From Rhodothermales bacterium (GTDB lineage: Bacteria > Bacteroidota > Rhodothermia > Rhodothermales > Bin80): a DNA stretch of 64,000 nt. This document shows, piece after piece, positions 28,001 to 35,662 of the stretch. Location of the stretch: positions 1-64,000 of the forward strand of contig JANQES010000063.1 of assembly GCA_028278205.1 (NCBI GenBank), read 5' to 3'. A model generated the notes under the pieces. The model did no database searches and was not told the origin of the DNA. It was given only the letters and a program-made list of their open reading frames with translations. How positions within the stretch are numbered: position 1 is the first letter of the stretch; each line of letters starts with the position of its first letter. A program made the translations under genes and the position numbers.

Positions 28001-31000
28001 GCGCAATCGCGCGCTGCCGCCGGGCGAGACACCCATCCGTTTCATCCCGCTGGCCGAGCATGTGCTTCTCGAAACACGCCGCGCCGACCCGGCCCAACGC
28101 CATCTCTATCGCTACGACGTCGCCCGCGACACGCTGCACCGGCTCGACGCCTGCCGGAACCGTCCGGCCTTCCACTATTACGCGCCCGGCGGCCCCGTCC
28201 TGCTGGTCTGCAAGGACGGCGCAGTCGCGCAGGTGAACGAACGCCCCGGCAGCCTGCGCCTCGATCCGCTCCCCAGTCTCAGCGGCGCCACCCGCCTCGA
28301 TTTCATCTTCACTGAAAACACCTTCGTGGGACTTTTTGCGGATTCATCCGGCACGCGTCGTGTGCTGTTCGGCGATACACTCGCCGTCGCTTTGCCGGCA
28401 TCGGCAGGGGGGATGCAGCGGCTTCATCACGTCAAACAGGATGCCGCCGGACGCCTCTGGATCCTCGGCGACGACCAGCGGCTCTACGTGGCCCGGTTCC
28501 GCAATCTCTCCAGCATCGACCGGCAAAACCTGGACCCGCGCCACTTCGAGCGGAAGCTGAGGACGGGCGCGCCGGCTATCGATTTTGCGGCGGAACTGTG
28601 GGGCGGTCAGGCGCCGCTCATCACCGGCTTTGCGGTGCAGGATCCTTCGACGAATGTGAACGTGATGATCGCCACGCCGAGCACGGTCTACACGTTTTTC
28701 GTCCCGCTCTTGCGCCTGCCCAGCGAACGGCGTCGGGCTGCGTTGCCGCGTGGCCGGAAGCAGGTGGAACACGTCTACGCGCCGCCGGGCGGGCGGCTCA
28801 TCATCGCGCAGGCAAATCGATTTTATCAACTGCGTGATGGGCGTTCGTGGTGGCGGCGTCCGTTTTCGCTGGCTGCCGGGTATAACCTGGGCGATTGGGA
28901 ATCCATCGATGCCGTGGCGGTGCCGGAGGTCAGGCCGAAGCCCCTCGACGAGGCGTTTGCGCCGTCCGATCCGGCCTCGGCCCGATGGCGCATCACGCGG
29001 TCGGGAAGCGGCGCGCTGCGCTTCGCCTACAGGCCGGGCGAGACGTTCAAAGACCTCCGCCACGACACTCACACTTTTTTGAAAGACCACATCCTGAGCG
29101 CCGCCTCCGTCAGCCCGCGCGAGACCTTTCTCTACACCGGCGACGGGCTGATGGTCTACGACGTGGGCCGCGAGCAGGTCGTGGGTGAATGGCAGACGAC
29201 GACGGGGCAGCCGCTGGCCGGGCTCGACACGCTGCTGAGCAAGCCTACCGGCGAGACGGCCCAACCGGCGCTCTGGGCGCGGCACGATGGGCAATGGAAA
29301 CAGATCGTCCGGGTAGATTCCGCCGAGGTGCGGCTCGAACCGGGCGCCTATGCCTACGTCGCGCGGCGCACGGCGGGCGAGGCGGTGCAATGGCAACAGA
29401 CCACGTCGGCAACGACAGCCATCACACTCGGCGGCGTGCCTGCCGTCACGAGTGGGCGCCTCATCACCGACGTGCTCACCGACATGGCCGTCCTCGATTC
29501 GACCGTCTTCTACAGCACACCGGCGGGCACGTGGTGGGGATCCGAGCAAGCCGGCGTGCCCGGCTGGCGCTTCGAAACCACCCTCTCCGACGCCCGCTTC
29601 CGCAAGACGCTGGACGGACGCCTGATTGCGCAGACCGCCGCCGGCTTCTTCGAACTCGCGGCTTCGGGCCCGATGCAACCTACCGATGCGCCGCCGCCCG
29701 GCCCCACCCGCGCGCTCCGCCGCAACATCGAGATCGACGGCACGCGGTGGCAGATCGAGGAGGGAAGGCCGGGGCTGCGCGCTTTCTCCGGCAATGCCGT
29801 CCGCCGTCAGGATACCACCACGATGGCCTTCGCCGACGACATCGTCCGGGATGCTGTCTACGACGAAGACCGCGGCACCTACTGGGTAGCAACTCAGGGC
29901 GGCCTCTGGCGGTTCGATCCGCGCATTGGCCGCGCCAAACGCGAGACGGTTTTTGCGCCGGAGACGGATTTCCGCCGGCTTTTCAAAGACGGGCGACGGC
30001 TCTACGCCATCGATGCCGCAGGCCGCGTCTATGCCTTGCAATCGGGCCGCTGGCGCCGCGCCGGCGACATCGCCCCTGACCGGCTCGTCAAAACTTTCGA
30101 CAACGGCAGGATCCGCTTCGCGCAGGATCACACCAACCGGGTGCACATGGCGCGCGTGCCGGGCCAACGCGGCGCCGTCTGGACACGCCACCGGCGCGGC
30201 TGGCAACTGGCCGGTGATGCCCTCAACAACGCCGCACGCGTAGACCGCGACCTCTGGACCTACGCGCCCGACCTCGGCTTTGCCCGCTACCCCCTCGGCG
30301 ATTTCAGCGCAGCCGACGTGGTGCTCCAACCGCCGGAGCCCATGCCCGCGCGCATCGAGTTCTTCAAACCGCCCAACGCCGATACGCTCTACGCCCGCGA
30401 CCCCGCCACCGACCGCTTCTGGCGCCTGATCGACGACCGCCTCGAACCCGGCACGGCGCGCGACTGGGCGCGGTCGTACGTCGAAACCGCCGAGGGCGCG
30501 CTCGTCTGGGAACGCGCTTCGCCCGGCAGCCCCACGCTGACGATGAAGATCAACGGCGTGCCCGTGCCGGCGGCCTTCAGCAACCGGCGGCTCGTCTTCG
30601 ATGACTTCCGCAGCGTCTTCGCCCCGGACGAAAACACTGTCTTGCTCGGCAACACCGCCGGGTTGTTCGAATTTGCCCAGACGCCGGCGCGCGGCCTGCG
30701 GCTGGTCGATTTCGCCCCGCTCGAAGACGGGGTAGACGCCATCACCGAAGACGGCGGGCGGTTCTACGTCCGCACCGGCAGCGGCGAGGCGCGGCGGTTC
30801 GACCCGGTCCGAAACACGTTCGCAGCGGCGACGGGCGATAGCCTGTTCCGGCAGCCGCAGCCGGTGTTGCGTTTCGAAGACGGGCGGTTCGTCCTCGGCA
30901 ACGAGCGTCGCGCCATCCCGGCTTTTGCGGGCACGCTCGAAAGCGCCGTCTCCGGCGGGCGGGCTCTGTTCACCCCGGAGGGCACGTTCGGCTTCGACGC

Positions 31001-33101
31001 CTACACGGCCATGCTGCCGCTGACGGATTCGACGTGGCTGGGCGCGACGGCCTGGGGCCTGATCGAAGCCACGGCCTCGGCGGAGGGCGCGCATCAACCC
31101 ACCGCGTTCCATCGCTTCGACCGCGCCTTCGACGCCGACGTCGAGACGATCCGAGATATCCGAAGACGCGACGACACGGTCTATCTTCAGGGCCGCGACG
31201 CGCTGGGCCGCGACGTCTTTTTCACCTGGAACGGACGCCGGGCGCAGCCTTACGACGAAGCCGCCCTGCAAATCTTCGCCCATCCGCAAGTCACGTTCCA
31301 TCCACACGATGTAAAGTGGAATCAGGACACCGCGCCGCACACCGACTCGACCGTCCTGAAGCTCATCGGCGACCCCGGCTATCCGCTTTACATCGAAGAT
31401 GAGGCCGAGCCGGGGCAGGGCCGGTTTGCCTTCGACGACATCCAATCGATCTGGGCCTATGACAACCTGCTATGGGCCGGCAGCAAAGGCGGGTTGTTGC
31501 AATTCCGCTACCTGCCCGGCGACGCGTCCGATGATCCGGCGCGGCTGGTCTTCGAGACGATCTACACCGAGCAAACCAACCTCGCGGCTTATCACGTCCA
31601 GGATGTGCAACGCGGCGCGCGGGCCGAGCCGTCAGTCGATCTACGCCAGAAGATGCCGGGCGATACGCTCGTCAAACAAACGCTGGTGCTGGGCGATTGG
31701 AATGCCCGAACGCTCGACGACGCCCTCGCGCCCGCCGGATCGGTGGGCAACCTGACGGTCGAACAGGATGCGCTGGGTTTCCGCACGCGGCTGCGCACCG
31801 GCGCCGGAGACGCGATGCTGGAAGGCTACGCCTTCGGCCAGCCGCCCGGCAAAACCGCCCGCCTCGGCAGCATCATCTTCTTCGTCGCTACCGATTCGCT
31901 CCTGTTCGCCTACGACGAGACGACCAACACCAGCCGCCGCATCAGCGTGGTGTATGCGGCGGATGGCCGGCGCCCGGCGGAGACGCTCCGCCCGCCGCTG
32001 GCGCTGGCTCAGGTCAACCATCAGATCGTCGTTATCGATGGGGCGGAGCAGGTCTTCACGCTGCAACCCGGCCCGCCGCCTGGCACGGCGGCAACCCGCG
32101 AAGCGCTCCGGGGCACCCGCCGCGCCGCACTGGGCGAGATCGATTTTTACGTGCAGGACGGGCAACTCGTCGCCGAGGGTGGGGGCGTGCCTCGGATGCG
32201 CCTGACCGGCGATGCGAGCCGCTACGCCGTGGCCGCGCGCGAGGGTAAGTTCTTCGTCTACACCAGTCCGAGGCAGTACGCCGTGTGGTCGTACGAAGGC
32301 GGAACCTACACGCAGTCGTTCGGCGGCGACGGCGCGTTCGTGACGTATGTCGTCAAGCCGGGCGATACCATTTACGGGATTATCGCCGCGCAAGGCCTTG
32401 CCTCCGGTCAGGCCGGCAATGCGACGGTCGAGCGCATCAAAACGCAGATCATCAACCGAAATCGGGGCAAGCCGGCGCTCTATTTCGTCAATGGAGACGC
32501 CCGGCTGCGCGTCAGCGAACCCATCGAGATTCCGGGCGCAGCGGCTCCGAGCGCGCGGCGGCCTGCGAAAGGCTATTTTTATTGGAGCGACCGCGACAGC
32601 GTCCGCCTTGAAACGCCGCCGGTAGACCTGATCACGCGGGCGCTCTATGCCGAAGACAGCACCCACTCGGTCTTCTGGACCGGCGAGCGCTTCGTGGAAG
32701 TCGAGCGCAAACGCAATCTGGCCCAGCAATATTACCCGCCCGACAGCGTCGCGGTGTGGAGCCTGCGCCAACACGGCGACGGCCCGTTCATCCTCCTTCC
32801 CAAAAACCTCGGACAGCCACCCGCGCACTACTTCGAACGAGAACGCCTCCGGCTGCGAACCTGGGAAGGCCCGGCGTGGGATCCGTTCTTAGAACGCCGC
32901 GTGGAGGTGGCCGTCCAGGGTGCGCCGGTGCGCTACCGCGTCACCCCGCGCCGCCTGCTCGAACGCGAAGGCGCCATCGTCCGAGAGACCGACGACTGGC
33001 GCCAGCCCTACCCGATACGCCGCATCGTCGCCCTCGAAAAAGGCCCCCGCCAGCTCTGGGTCGCCACGTGGGATCGGTTGATTCGCGTCGATCCGCATTA
33101 G
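25077..33101 (+). CDS. Giant membrane-anchored beta-propeller protein with LysM-like segment (2674 residues)
   Basis: A basic cytoplasmic N-terminus of about 60 residues, one membrane span (about 62-83, VLALGLIVTGALLVLWMSLTL), and then about 2590 residues predicted outside the membrane. This region consists of many beta-propeller-like blades, each with a strand pattern such as DDRYVYLATDGNGLQRYDKQ, ERYVWVLSNDAVGRYDTRWH or LWVIDRAGHIGLYNPRAHAW, followed by W/F-containing turns. Near residue 2422 YVVKPGDTIYGIIAAQ begins a LysM-like segment, which in other proteins binds peptidoglycan. Beta-propellers with MoxR and vWA proteins define the MoxR-vWA-beta-propeller systems; this one is unusually large and extracytoplasmic. 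ATG 25077 is the first in frame. It is a likely scaffold in the periplasm. Confidence 0.82.
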   Translation: MSKHDKASLDARIRDVVARRARHQARDAHDRTRPPEPAAYPAPVRVWEWINSLAFRVVRRRVLALGLIVTGALLVLWMSLTLGHYDAVGEIRLLSDYKAQPITDMAVDDRYVYLATDGNGLQRYDKQTYLWKTFTVPRAEENPSNSLSEVVHDPINRRLWLLSQEKNIFTVPDGLSSRDFETVLKTGTTWEYFDLEADLRQAFLADDGARLYFGSAGHGAAAYHIPSHTWTPFEGASDTVRFLLPREQTVWVAGNTGVHAFDRIDGSPTAGTLSGEDVRHFALGDSLHTAVNAKDAVFARIDTGWTAPFGGGQGLRGIDAASVTRALMTPEHHLIVAAEGRGLARYDTTRHRWHTLAETGERYRQLAVLNGQLLVAADSGLRVLEYEDRFAESRRLNGTQRVRLQHKNDTQLFYSTEDQALWKYAGLQNRQLIDAPAALGPPGAVRNVLAARRQGRPGFWIATANEGLLRYDSDLRRLEQGAYSFIDGRTQPIDQLFQNGSGLMARIGRLIFYYTGGSSWALSPGRLGTKHVIPVAAARFYFLKNDGSLEATNASETYFNGQTEPLLTTAPPAIEGQPDRPPPPMPGEVDRVSGMVYMALPGEAVWAYRQDRQQWQRLVVGVPADLQNMHWTDERWSLVTHAGRLYIADDTARAADGSARVASVPAFRPDPLPGPLHRVADATALFNNAQVLMAWPDRLARYNPGTGRWRVNPLRLPAADTFEQLTVWQRDLYARTAANHLWVRQGGQNAPGDQWTPVSFSDSAIAQLDFGQNNIWYRFDDNSAGRFAATHTHAAPEDTERFFTGSFPGLERATHLINEDERYVWVLSNDAVGRYDTRWHHWHHKAFQFAALPGEAVRQAHFADRWLYVITNRRLIRFMMAGDRIDFQTKSFTGKTPMLFVPYGQTLRLWLKNGDQIEQVDAALAWQQAPGPVFQGGRFAGDLNQLVDARARGEGLWVIDRAGHIGLYNPRAHAWRNRALPPGETPIRFIPLAEHVLLETRRADPAQRHLYRYDVARDTLHRLDACRNRPAFHYYAPGGPVLLVCKDGAVAQVNERPGSLRLDPLPSLSGATRLDFIFTENTFVGLFADSSGTRRVLFGDTLAVALPASAGGMQRLHHVKQDAAGRLWILGDDQRLYVARFRNLSSIDRQNLDPRHFERKLRTGAPAIDFAAELWGGQAPLITGFAVQDPSTNVNVMIATPSTVYTFFVPLLRLPSERRRAALPRGRKQVEHVYAPPGGRLIIAQANRFYQLRDGRSWWRRPFSLAAGYNLGDWESIDAVAVPEVRPKPLDEAFAPSDPASARWRITRSGSGALRFAYRPGETFKDLRHDTHTFLKDHILSAASVSPRETFLYTGDGLMVYDVGREQVVGEWQTTTGQPLAGLDTLLSKPTGETAQPALWARHDGQWKQIVRVDSAEVRLEPGAYAYVARRTAGEAVQWQQTTSATTAITLGGVPAVTSGRLITDVLTDMAVLDSTVFYSTPAGTWWGSEQAGVPGWRFETTLSDARFRKTLDGRLIAQTAAGFFELAASGPMQPTDAPPPGPTRALRRNIEIDGTRWQIEEGRPGLRAFSGNAVRRQDTTTMAFADDIVRDAVYDEDRGTYWVATQGGLWRFDPRIGRAKRETVFAPETDFRRLFKDGRRLYAIDAAGRVYALQSGRWRRAGDIAPDRLVKTFDNGRIRFAQDHTNRVHMARVPGQRGAVWTRHRRGWQLAGDALNNAARVDRDLWTYAPDLGFARYPLGDFSAADVVLQPPEPMPARIEFFKPPNADTLYARDPATDRFWRLIDDRLEPGTARDWARSYVETAEGALVWERASPGSPTLTMKINGVPVPAAFSNRRLVFDDFRSVFAPDENTVLLGNTAGLFEFAQTPARGLRLVDFAPLEDGVDAITEDGGRFYVRTGSGEARRFDPVRNTFAAATGDSLFRQPQPVLRFEDGRFVLGNERRAIPAFAGTLESAVSGGRALFTPEGTFGFDAYTAMLPLTDSTWLGATAWGLIEATASAEGAHQPTAFHRFDRAFDADVETIRDIRRRDDTVYLQGRDALGRDVFFTWNGRRAQPYDEAALQIFAHPQVTFHPHDVKWNQDTAPHTDSTVLKLIGDPGYPLYIEDEAEPGQGRFAFDDIQSIWAYDNLLWAGSKGGLLQFRYLPGDASDDPARLVFETIYTEQTNLAAYHVQDVQRGARAEPSVDLRQKMPGDTLVKQTLVLGDWNARTLDDALAPAGSVGNLTVEQDALGFRTRLRTGAGDAMLEGYAFGQPPGKTARLGSIIFFVATDSLLFAYDETTNTSRRISVVYAADGRRPAETLRPPLALAQVNHQIVVIDGAEQVFTLQPGPPPGTAATREALRGTRRAALGEIDFYVQDGQLVAEGGGVPRMRLTGDASRYAVAAREGKFFVYTSPRQYAVWSYEGGTYTQSFGGDGAFVTYVVKPGDTIYGIIAAQGLASGQAGNATVERIKTQIINRNRGKPALYFVNGDARLRVSEPIEIPGAAAPSARRPAKGYFYWSDRDSVRLETPPVDLITRALYAEDSTHSVFWTGERFVEVERKRNLAQQYYPPDSVAVWSLRQHGDGPFILLPKNLGQPPAHYFERERLRLRTWEGPAWDPFLERRVEVAVQGAPVRYRVTPRRLLEREGAIVRETDDWRQPYPIRRIVALEKGPRQLWVATWDRLIRVDPH

Positions 33102-33183
33102 CGAGAGGGTGAATCGAAAGGGAGAGAGGGGGAAAGGGGGAGAGGGAGATTGGCTCCCTTTCACCCTCTCCCCCTTTCAAACC
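33102..33183. repeat. Purine/pyrimidine hairpin after the giant gene
   Basis: GAGAGGGTGAATCGAAAGGG... is followed by its approximate inverse CCCTTTCACCCTCTCCCCCTTTC. It starts on the base after the stop of the giant gene. A similar purine/pyrimidine hairpin occurs at 35250-35325. Confidence 0.6.
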
Positions 33184-33219
33184 CGCTCGTGCTAGATTCA
33201 TCTGAAAAAACTCCAAGCG

Positions 33220-34110
33220 ATGAAATGGCTGCGTAAACAATACCGCCACCTCCTCTTCCGCGCCATCCAGCAACCCTGGATGCCGGCGAAGCCGTGGCTG
33301 CGGACGCTGGTGTGGCGACAGGAACGCCGGCTGTTGCTGCGCAAAATCGCGCGGGTCTTCCGGACGCGTCCGTACGATCAAGCGCTGGTGCAGAGCGCGC
33401 TCAGGACACTCATCCATCGAAAAAAGATGCTCGCCGGCCTGTCGCGGCGGCGCAAGAAGCAGTGGTTTAGACGGCTGCGGCGCCTGCACGCGCGGGCCGA
33501 GATCTCGCTCGGCAATCAGGCCCTGGCCGTCGCGCTGATGCTTGAGTTGGGACGTCGTTTTATGACAGCGGGGCGCTTCATGCAGATCGACCTCAAACCC
33601 GTCATCGACGAGGTGGACGAGGCGCTTTTGATGCAGTATCTGGCGAGCCGCCGCACCGCGCGCCGCGCCAAAAAGCAAGCCCTGGCGGCGCTGCTCAACC
33701 TCTCGGACCGGGACCGCCTGGCAACCGTCCTGCTGCGCAGCAAACAATCCGACCGGTGGTTCTCGAAAAATAGCTGGTTCTTCGGCAAAGCGGCGTATTA
33801 CCGATTGTTGTCGGAACACCTGACGTGGGGGCACCGGCTCTCGCGGGCTGCCCGCATGGCCCTCGTGCCGGACATCCTGGCCGGCGAGGTCGAGGGCCTG
33901 CGTACGTTCAAGACGTTTCTGGATGAAGAACGCGACCCGCTCCTGGCAGCGCTCATGTTCGCGGAGATGGCCAGGGAGGGAACCACCGTCTACAGCAGAA
34001 ACAGCGAATCGTTCTGGGCACAGCACCCCATCCTCCATCACGCCGACACCACCTTGCTCGAACGACGCCGCGCGCTCCAACGACGCTTCTGGTCCCGCCG
34101 CGAAGGGTGA
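33220..34110 (+). CDS. Small basic helical protein, last gene of the MoxR locus
   Basis: A 296-residue protein, strongly basic (many Arg and Lys) and almost entirely helical; no membrane span, signal peptide or known motif. Distinct segments are AGLSRRRKKQWFRRLRRLHA and ATVLLRSKQSDRWFSKNSWF. The next gap ends with a strong hairpin that probably terminates transcription, so this looks like the final gene of the 31 kb locus. Function unknown; an adaptor binding the acidic coiled-coil or AAA+ parts is possible but unproven. Confidence 0.7.
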   Translation: MKWLRKQYRHLLFRAIQQPWMPAKPWLRTLVWRQERRLLLRKIARVFRTRPYDQALVQSALRTLIHRKKMLAGLSRRRKKQWFRRLRRLHARAEISLGNQALAVALMLELGRRFMTAGRFMQIDLKPVIDEVDEALLMQYLASRRTARRAKKQALAALLNLSDRDRLATVLLRSKQSDRWFSKNSWFFGKAAYYRLLSEHLTWGHRLSRAARMALVPDILAGEVEGLRTFKTFLDEERDPLLAALMFAEMAREGTTVYSRNSESFWAQHPILHHADTTLLERRRALQRRFWSRREG

Positions 34111-34270
34111 TTGGATTTTGGATTTTAGATTTTGGATTTTGGATTGGGAAACTTCCAATCCCTTTTTAGCAATCGAAAAAGCCGCGACGGTTGGAATCGC
34201 CGCGGCTTTTTCGATGGAGATGACGGTGCTCCATCAAACCAATCCAAAATCCAAAATCTAAAATCCAAAA
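34111..34270. repeat. Inverted AAAATCC heptamer arms around a terminator hairpin
   Basis: Left arm 34111-34146 starts right after the stop codon of the upstream gene; right arm 34239-34270 ends at the TTG start of the aldo/keto reductase. This is the same family as at 14678-15029 and 17666-17820. Confidence 0.8.
34172..34215. terminator. Perfect 15 bp stem, terminator-like
   Basis: ATCGAAAAAGCCGCG (34172-34186) and CGCGGCTTTTTCGAT (34201-34215) pair perfectly around a 14-base loop. A-run on one side and T-run on the other allow intrinsic termination in either direction. It marks the end of the MoxR locus. Confidence 0.75.
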
Positions 34271-35245
34271 TTGAAAACCTACACCATCCCCCAGACAGAC
34301 CTCGAAGTCTCGCGCCTGGCGTATGGGTGCATGAACATCGGCGCGCGGTGGGATCATGCGCCGTTGACCGACGCCGAAAAGGCCGCCGCCGTCGAGGTGG
34401 TCGTGGCGGCGGTTGAGGCAGGCATCACGCTGTTCGACCATGCCGACATCTACACGCGCGGCAAATCCGAAGCCGTCTTTGCCGGGGTATGGCAGGCCTT
34501 GCCCGGCCTGCGCGACCGGATCGTCCTTCAATCCAAATGCGGCATCCGCTTTGCCGATGACCCCCACCCCGGCGATCCGGCGCGGTACGATTTCAGCTAC
34601 CAACACATCGTCGATTCGGTGGACGGCAGCCTGCGCCGGCTCAAAACCGATTTTCTGGACATCCTCCTGCTGCACCGTCCGGATCCCCTGGTCGAACCCG
34701 AAGAAGTAGCCCGCGCCTTCGACGCGCTACACGCCGGCGGCAAGGTGCGGCACTTCGGTGTCAGCAACCACACCGCCGGCCAAATGGAGTTGCTGCGCCG
34801 CACCGTCGATCAGCCGCTGGTGATCAATCAGGTGGAGGTGAGCCTGCTGCATGCGCATCTCATCAACGAAGGCATCCTCGCCAACCAGGAAGGCGGCCCC
34901 TCGGCGCGAACGACGGGCCTCTTGGACTACTGCCGCCTGCACAATGTGATGATCCAGGCGTGGTCGCCGGTGGCCGGCGGCAGGCTGTTCAACCCGCCGG
35001 ACGACGCCGAGGCGCATATCCGCGAAGCTGCCGCGCTGGTGGCTCGCCTCGCCGAGGCCAAACAAACCAGCAAAGAGGCCATCGTGCTCGGCTGGCTGCT
35101 GCGGCATCCGGCAGGCATCCAACCCGTCGTGGGCACCACGAAACCGGCCCGCGTCCGCTCCAGTTGCCTCGCCGACACGGTCGACCTCACCCGCGAGGAA
35201 TGGTACGCCTTGTTCACCGCAGCCCGAGGCGCACAGGTACCGTGA
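34271..35245 (+). CDS. Aldo/keto reductase
   Basis: A 324-residue NAD(P)H-dependent aldo/keto reductase with a complete (beta/alpha)8 pattern. The catalytic set is visible: Asp and Tyr in FDHADIYTRG (about residues 56-65), Lys in LQSKCGIRF (about 92), and His in LLLHRPDPL (about 137). The NADPH-binding C-terminal segment contains VVGTTKPARVRSS. It resembles the Gram-negative YdhF-like (oxidoreductase) subgroup. The start is a TTG directly at the edge of a heptamer repeat arm; no ATG lies nearby in frame before conserved sequence. Substrate not determinable. It is not obviously linked to either flanking locus. Confidence 0.9.
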   Translation: MKTYTIPQTDLEVSRLAYGCMNIGARWDHAPLTDAEKAAAVEVVVAAVEAGITLFDHADIYTRGKSEAVFAGVWQALPGLRDRIVLQSKCGIRFADDPHPGDPARYDFSYQHIVDSVDGSLRRLKTDFLDILLLHRPDPLVEPEEVARAFDALHAGGKVRHFGVSNHTAGQMELLRRTVDQPLVINQVEVSLLHAHLINEGILANQEGGPSARTTGLLDYCRLHNVMIQAWSPVAGGRLFNPPDDAEAHIREAAALVARLAEAKQTSKEAIVLGWLLRHPAGIQPVVGTTKPARVRSSCLADTVDLTREEWYALFTAARGAQVP

Positions 35246-35455
35246 AGAAGAGAGGGTGAATGGGGGACAGGGAGAAAGGGAGAGAAGGCGTTTTATCCCC
35301 CACGCCCCCTTTCCCCTTTGCCCATTTGTCTGTTTTCTTGTTTGTGGTGATTGAGTGAATTCACAAAAGGAATTTCAAAAAACAGCCGCCGAGGGGATCG
35401 ATAAAGGCAATTTTTCGATGGCCCCGTATGCCTTAAATTACGTCATGTTCACAAA

Positions 35456-35469
35456 GAAAAGCGCTTTCA
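35456..35469. promoter_or_regulatory. LacI/CcpA-like operator palindrome 1
   Basis: GAAAAGCGCTTTCA contains the perfect palindrome AAAGCGCTTT with a central CG, the usual form of LacI-family operators. It lies about 195 bases upstream of susC. No LacI-type regulator is encoded in the window. Confidence 0.5.
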
Positions 35470-35589
35470 ATAGCACTCGTTGGTTGTCCGAGAATATGCA
35501 TCGGGCTATCACTAATCCTGGATCAAGGCCCCCTCAACTTTAGCCTTGATTCAAAAACGCGTAAGCCCTACTTTTTTGGATAGCCTTTA

Positions 35590-35604
35590 GGAAAGCGCTT
35601 ACAC
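35590..35604. promoter_or_regulatory. LacI/CcpA-like operator palindrome 2
   Basis: GGAAAGCGCTTACAC, a second site with central GCGC and the same half site AAAGCG. It lies about 60 bases upstream of the susC start, a good position to block transcription. Confidence 0.5.
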
Positions 35605-35662
35605 ACCTTCGCTTTTCCCCTCAGTGTAAGCGCCGGACCCTTTCACCCAAACCCCACTGGTA

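Larger units (their letters stand above)
35246..35662. promoter_or_regulatory. 417-base regulatory gap upstream of susC
   Basis: It starts with a purine/pyrimidine hairpin (35250-35325). It then contains a stem-loop (ATCAAGGC at 35522 with GCCTTGAT at 35543), two LacI-type palindromes (see separate entries), and GCGCTTACAC (35595-35604) with its inverse GTGTAAGCGC (35624-35633). A 62-codon frame at 35355 looks non-coding. The arrangement suggests sugar-responsive control of the SusC/SusD genes. Confidence 0.5.

Noticed and set aside
28344..31445. Long open frame on the minus strand inside the giant propeller gene
   Set aside because: It is a by-product of GC-rich codon use in the + strand gene; its product is low-complexity Arg/Gly/Ala-rich with no domain, and no start signal is seen.
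35355..35543. 62-codon frame upstream of susC
   Set aside because: No ribosome site, no homology I recognise, and it overlaps the operator palindrome; the region looks regulatory.
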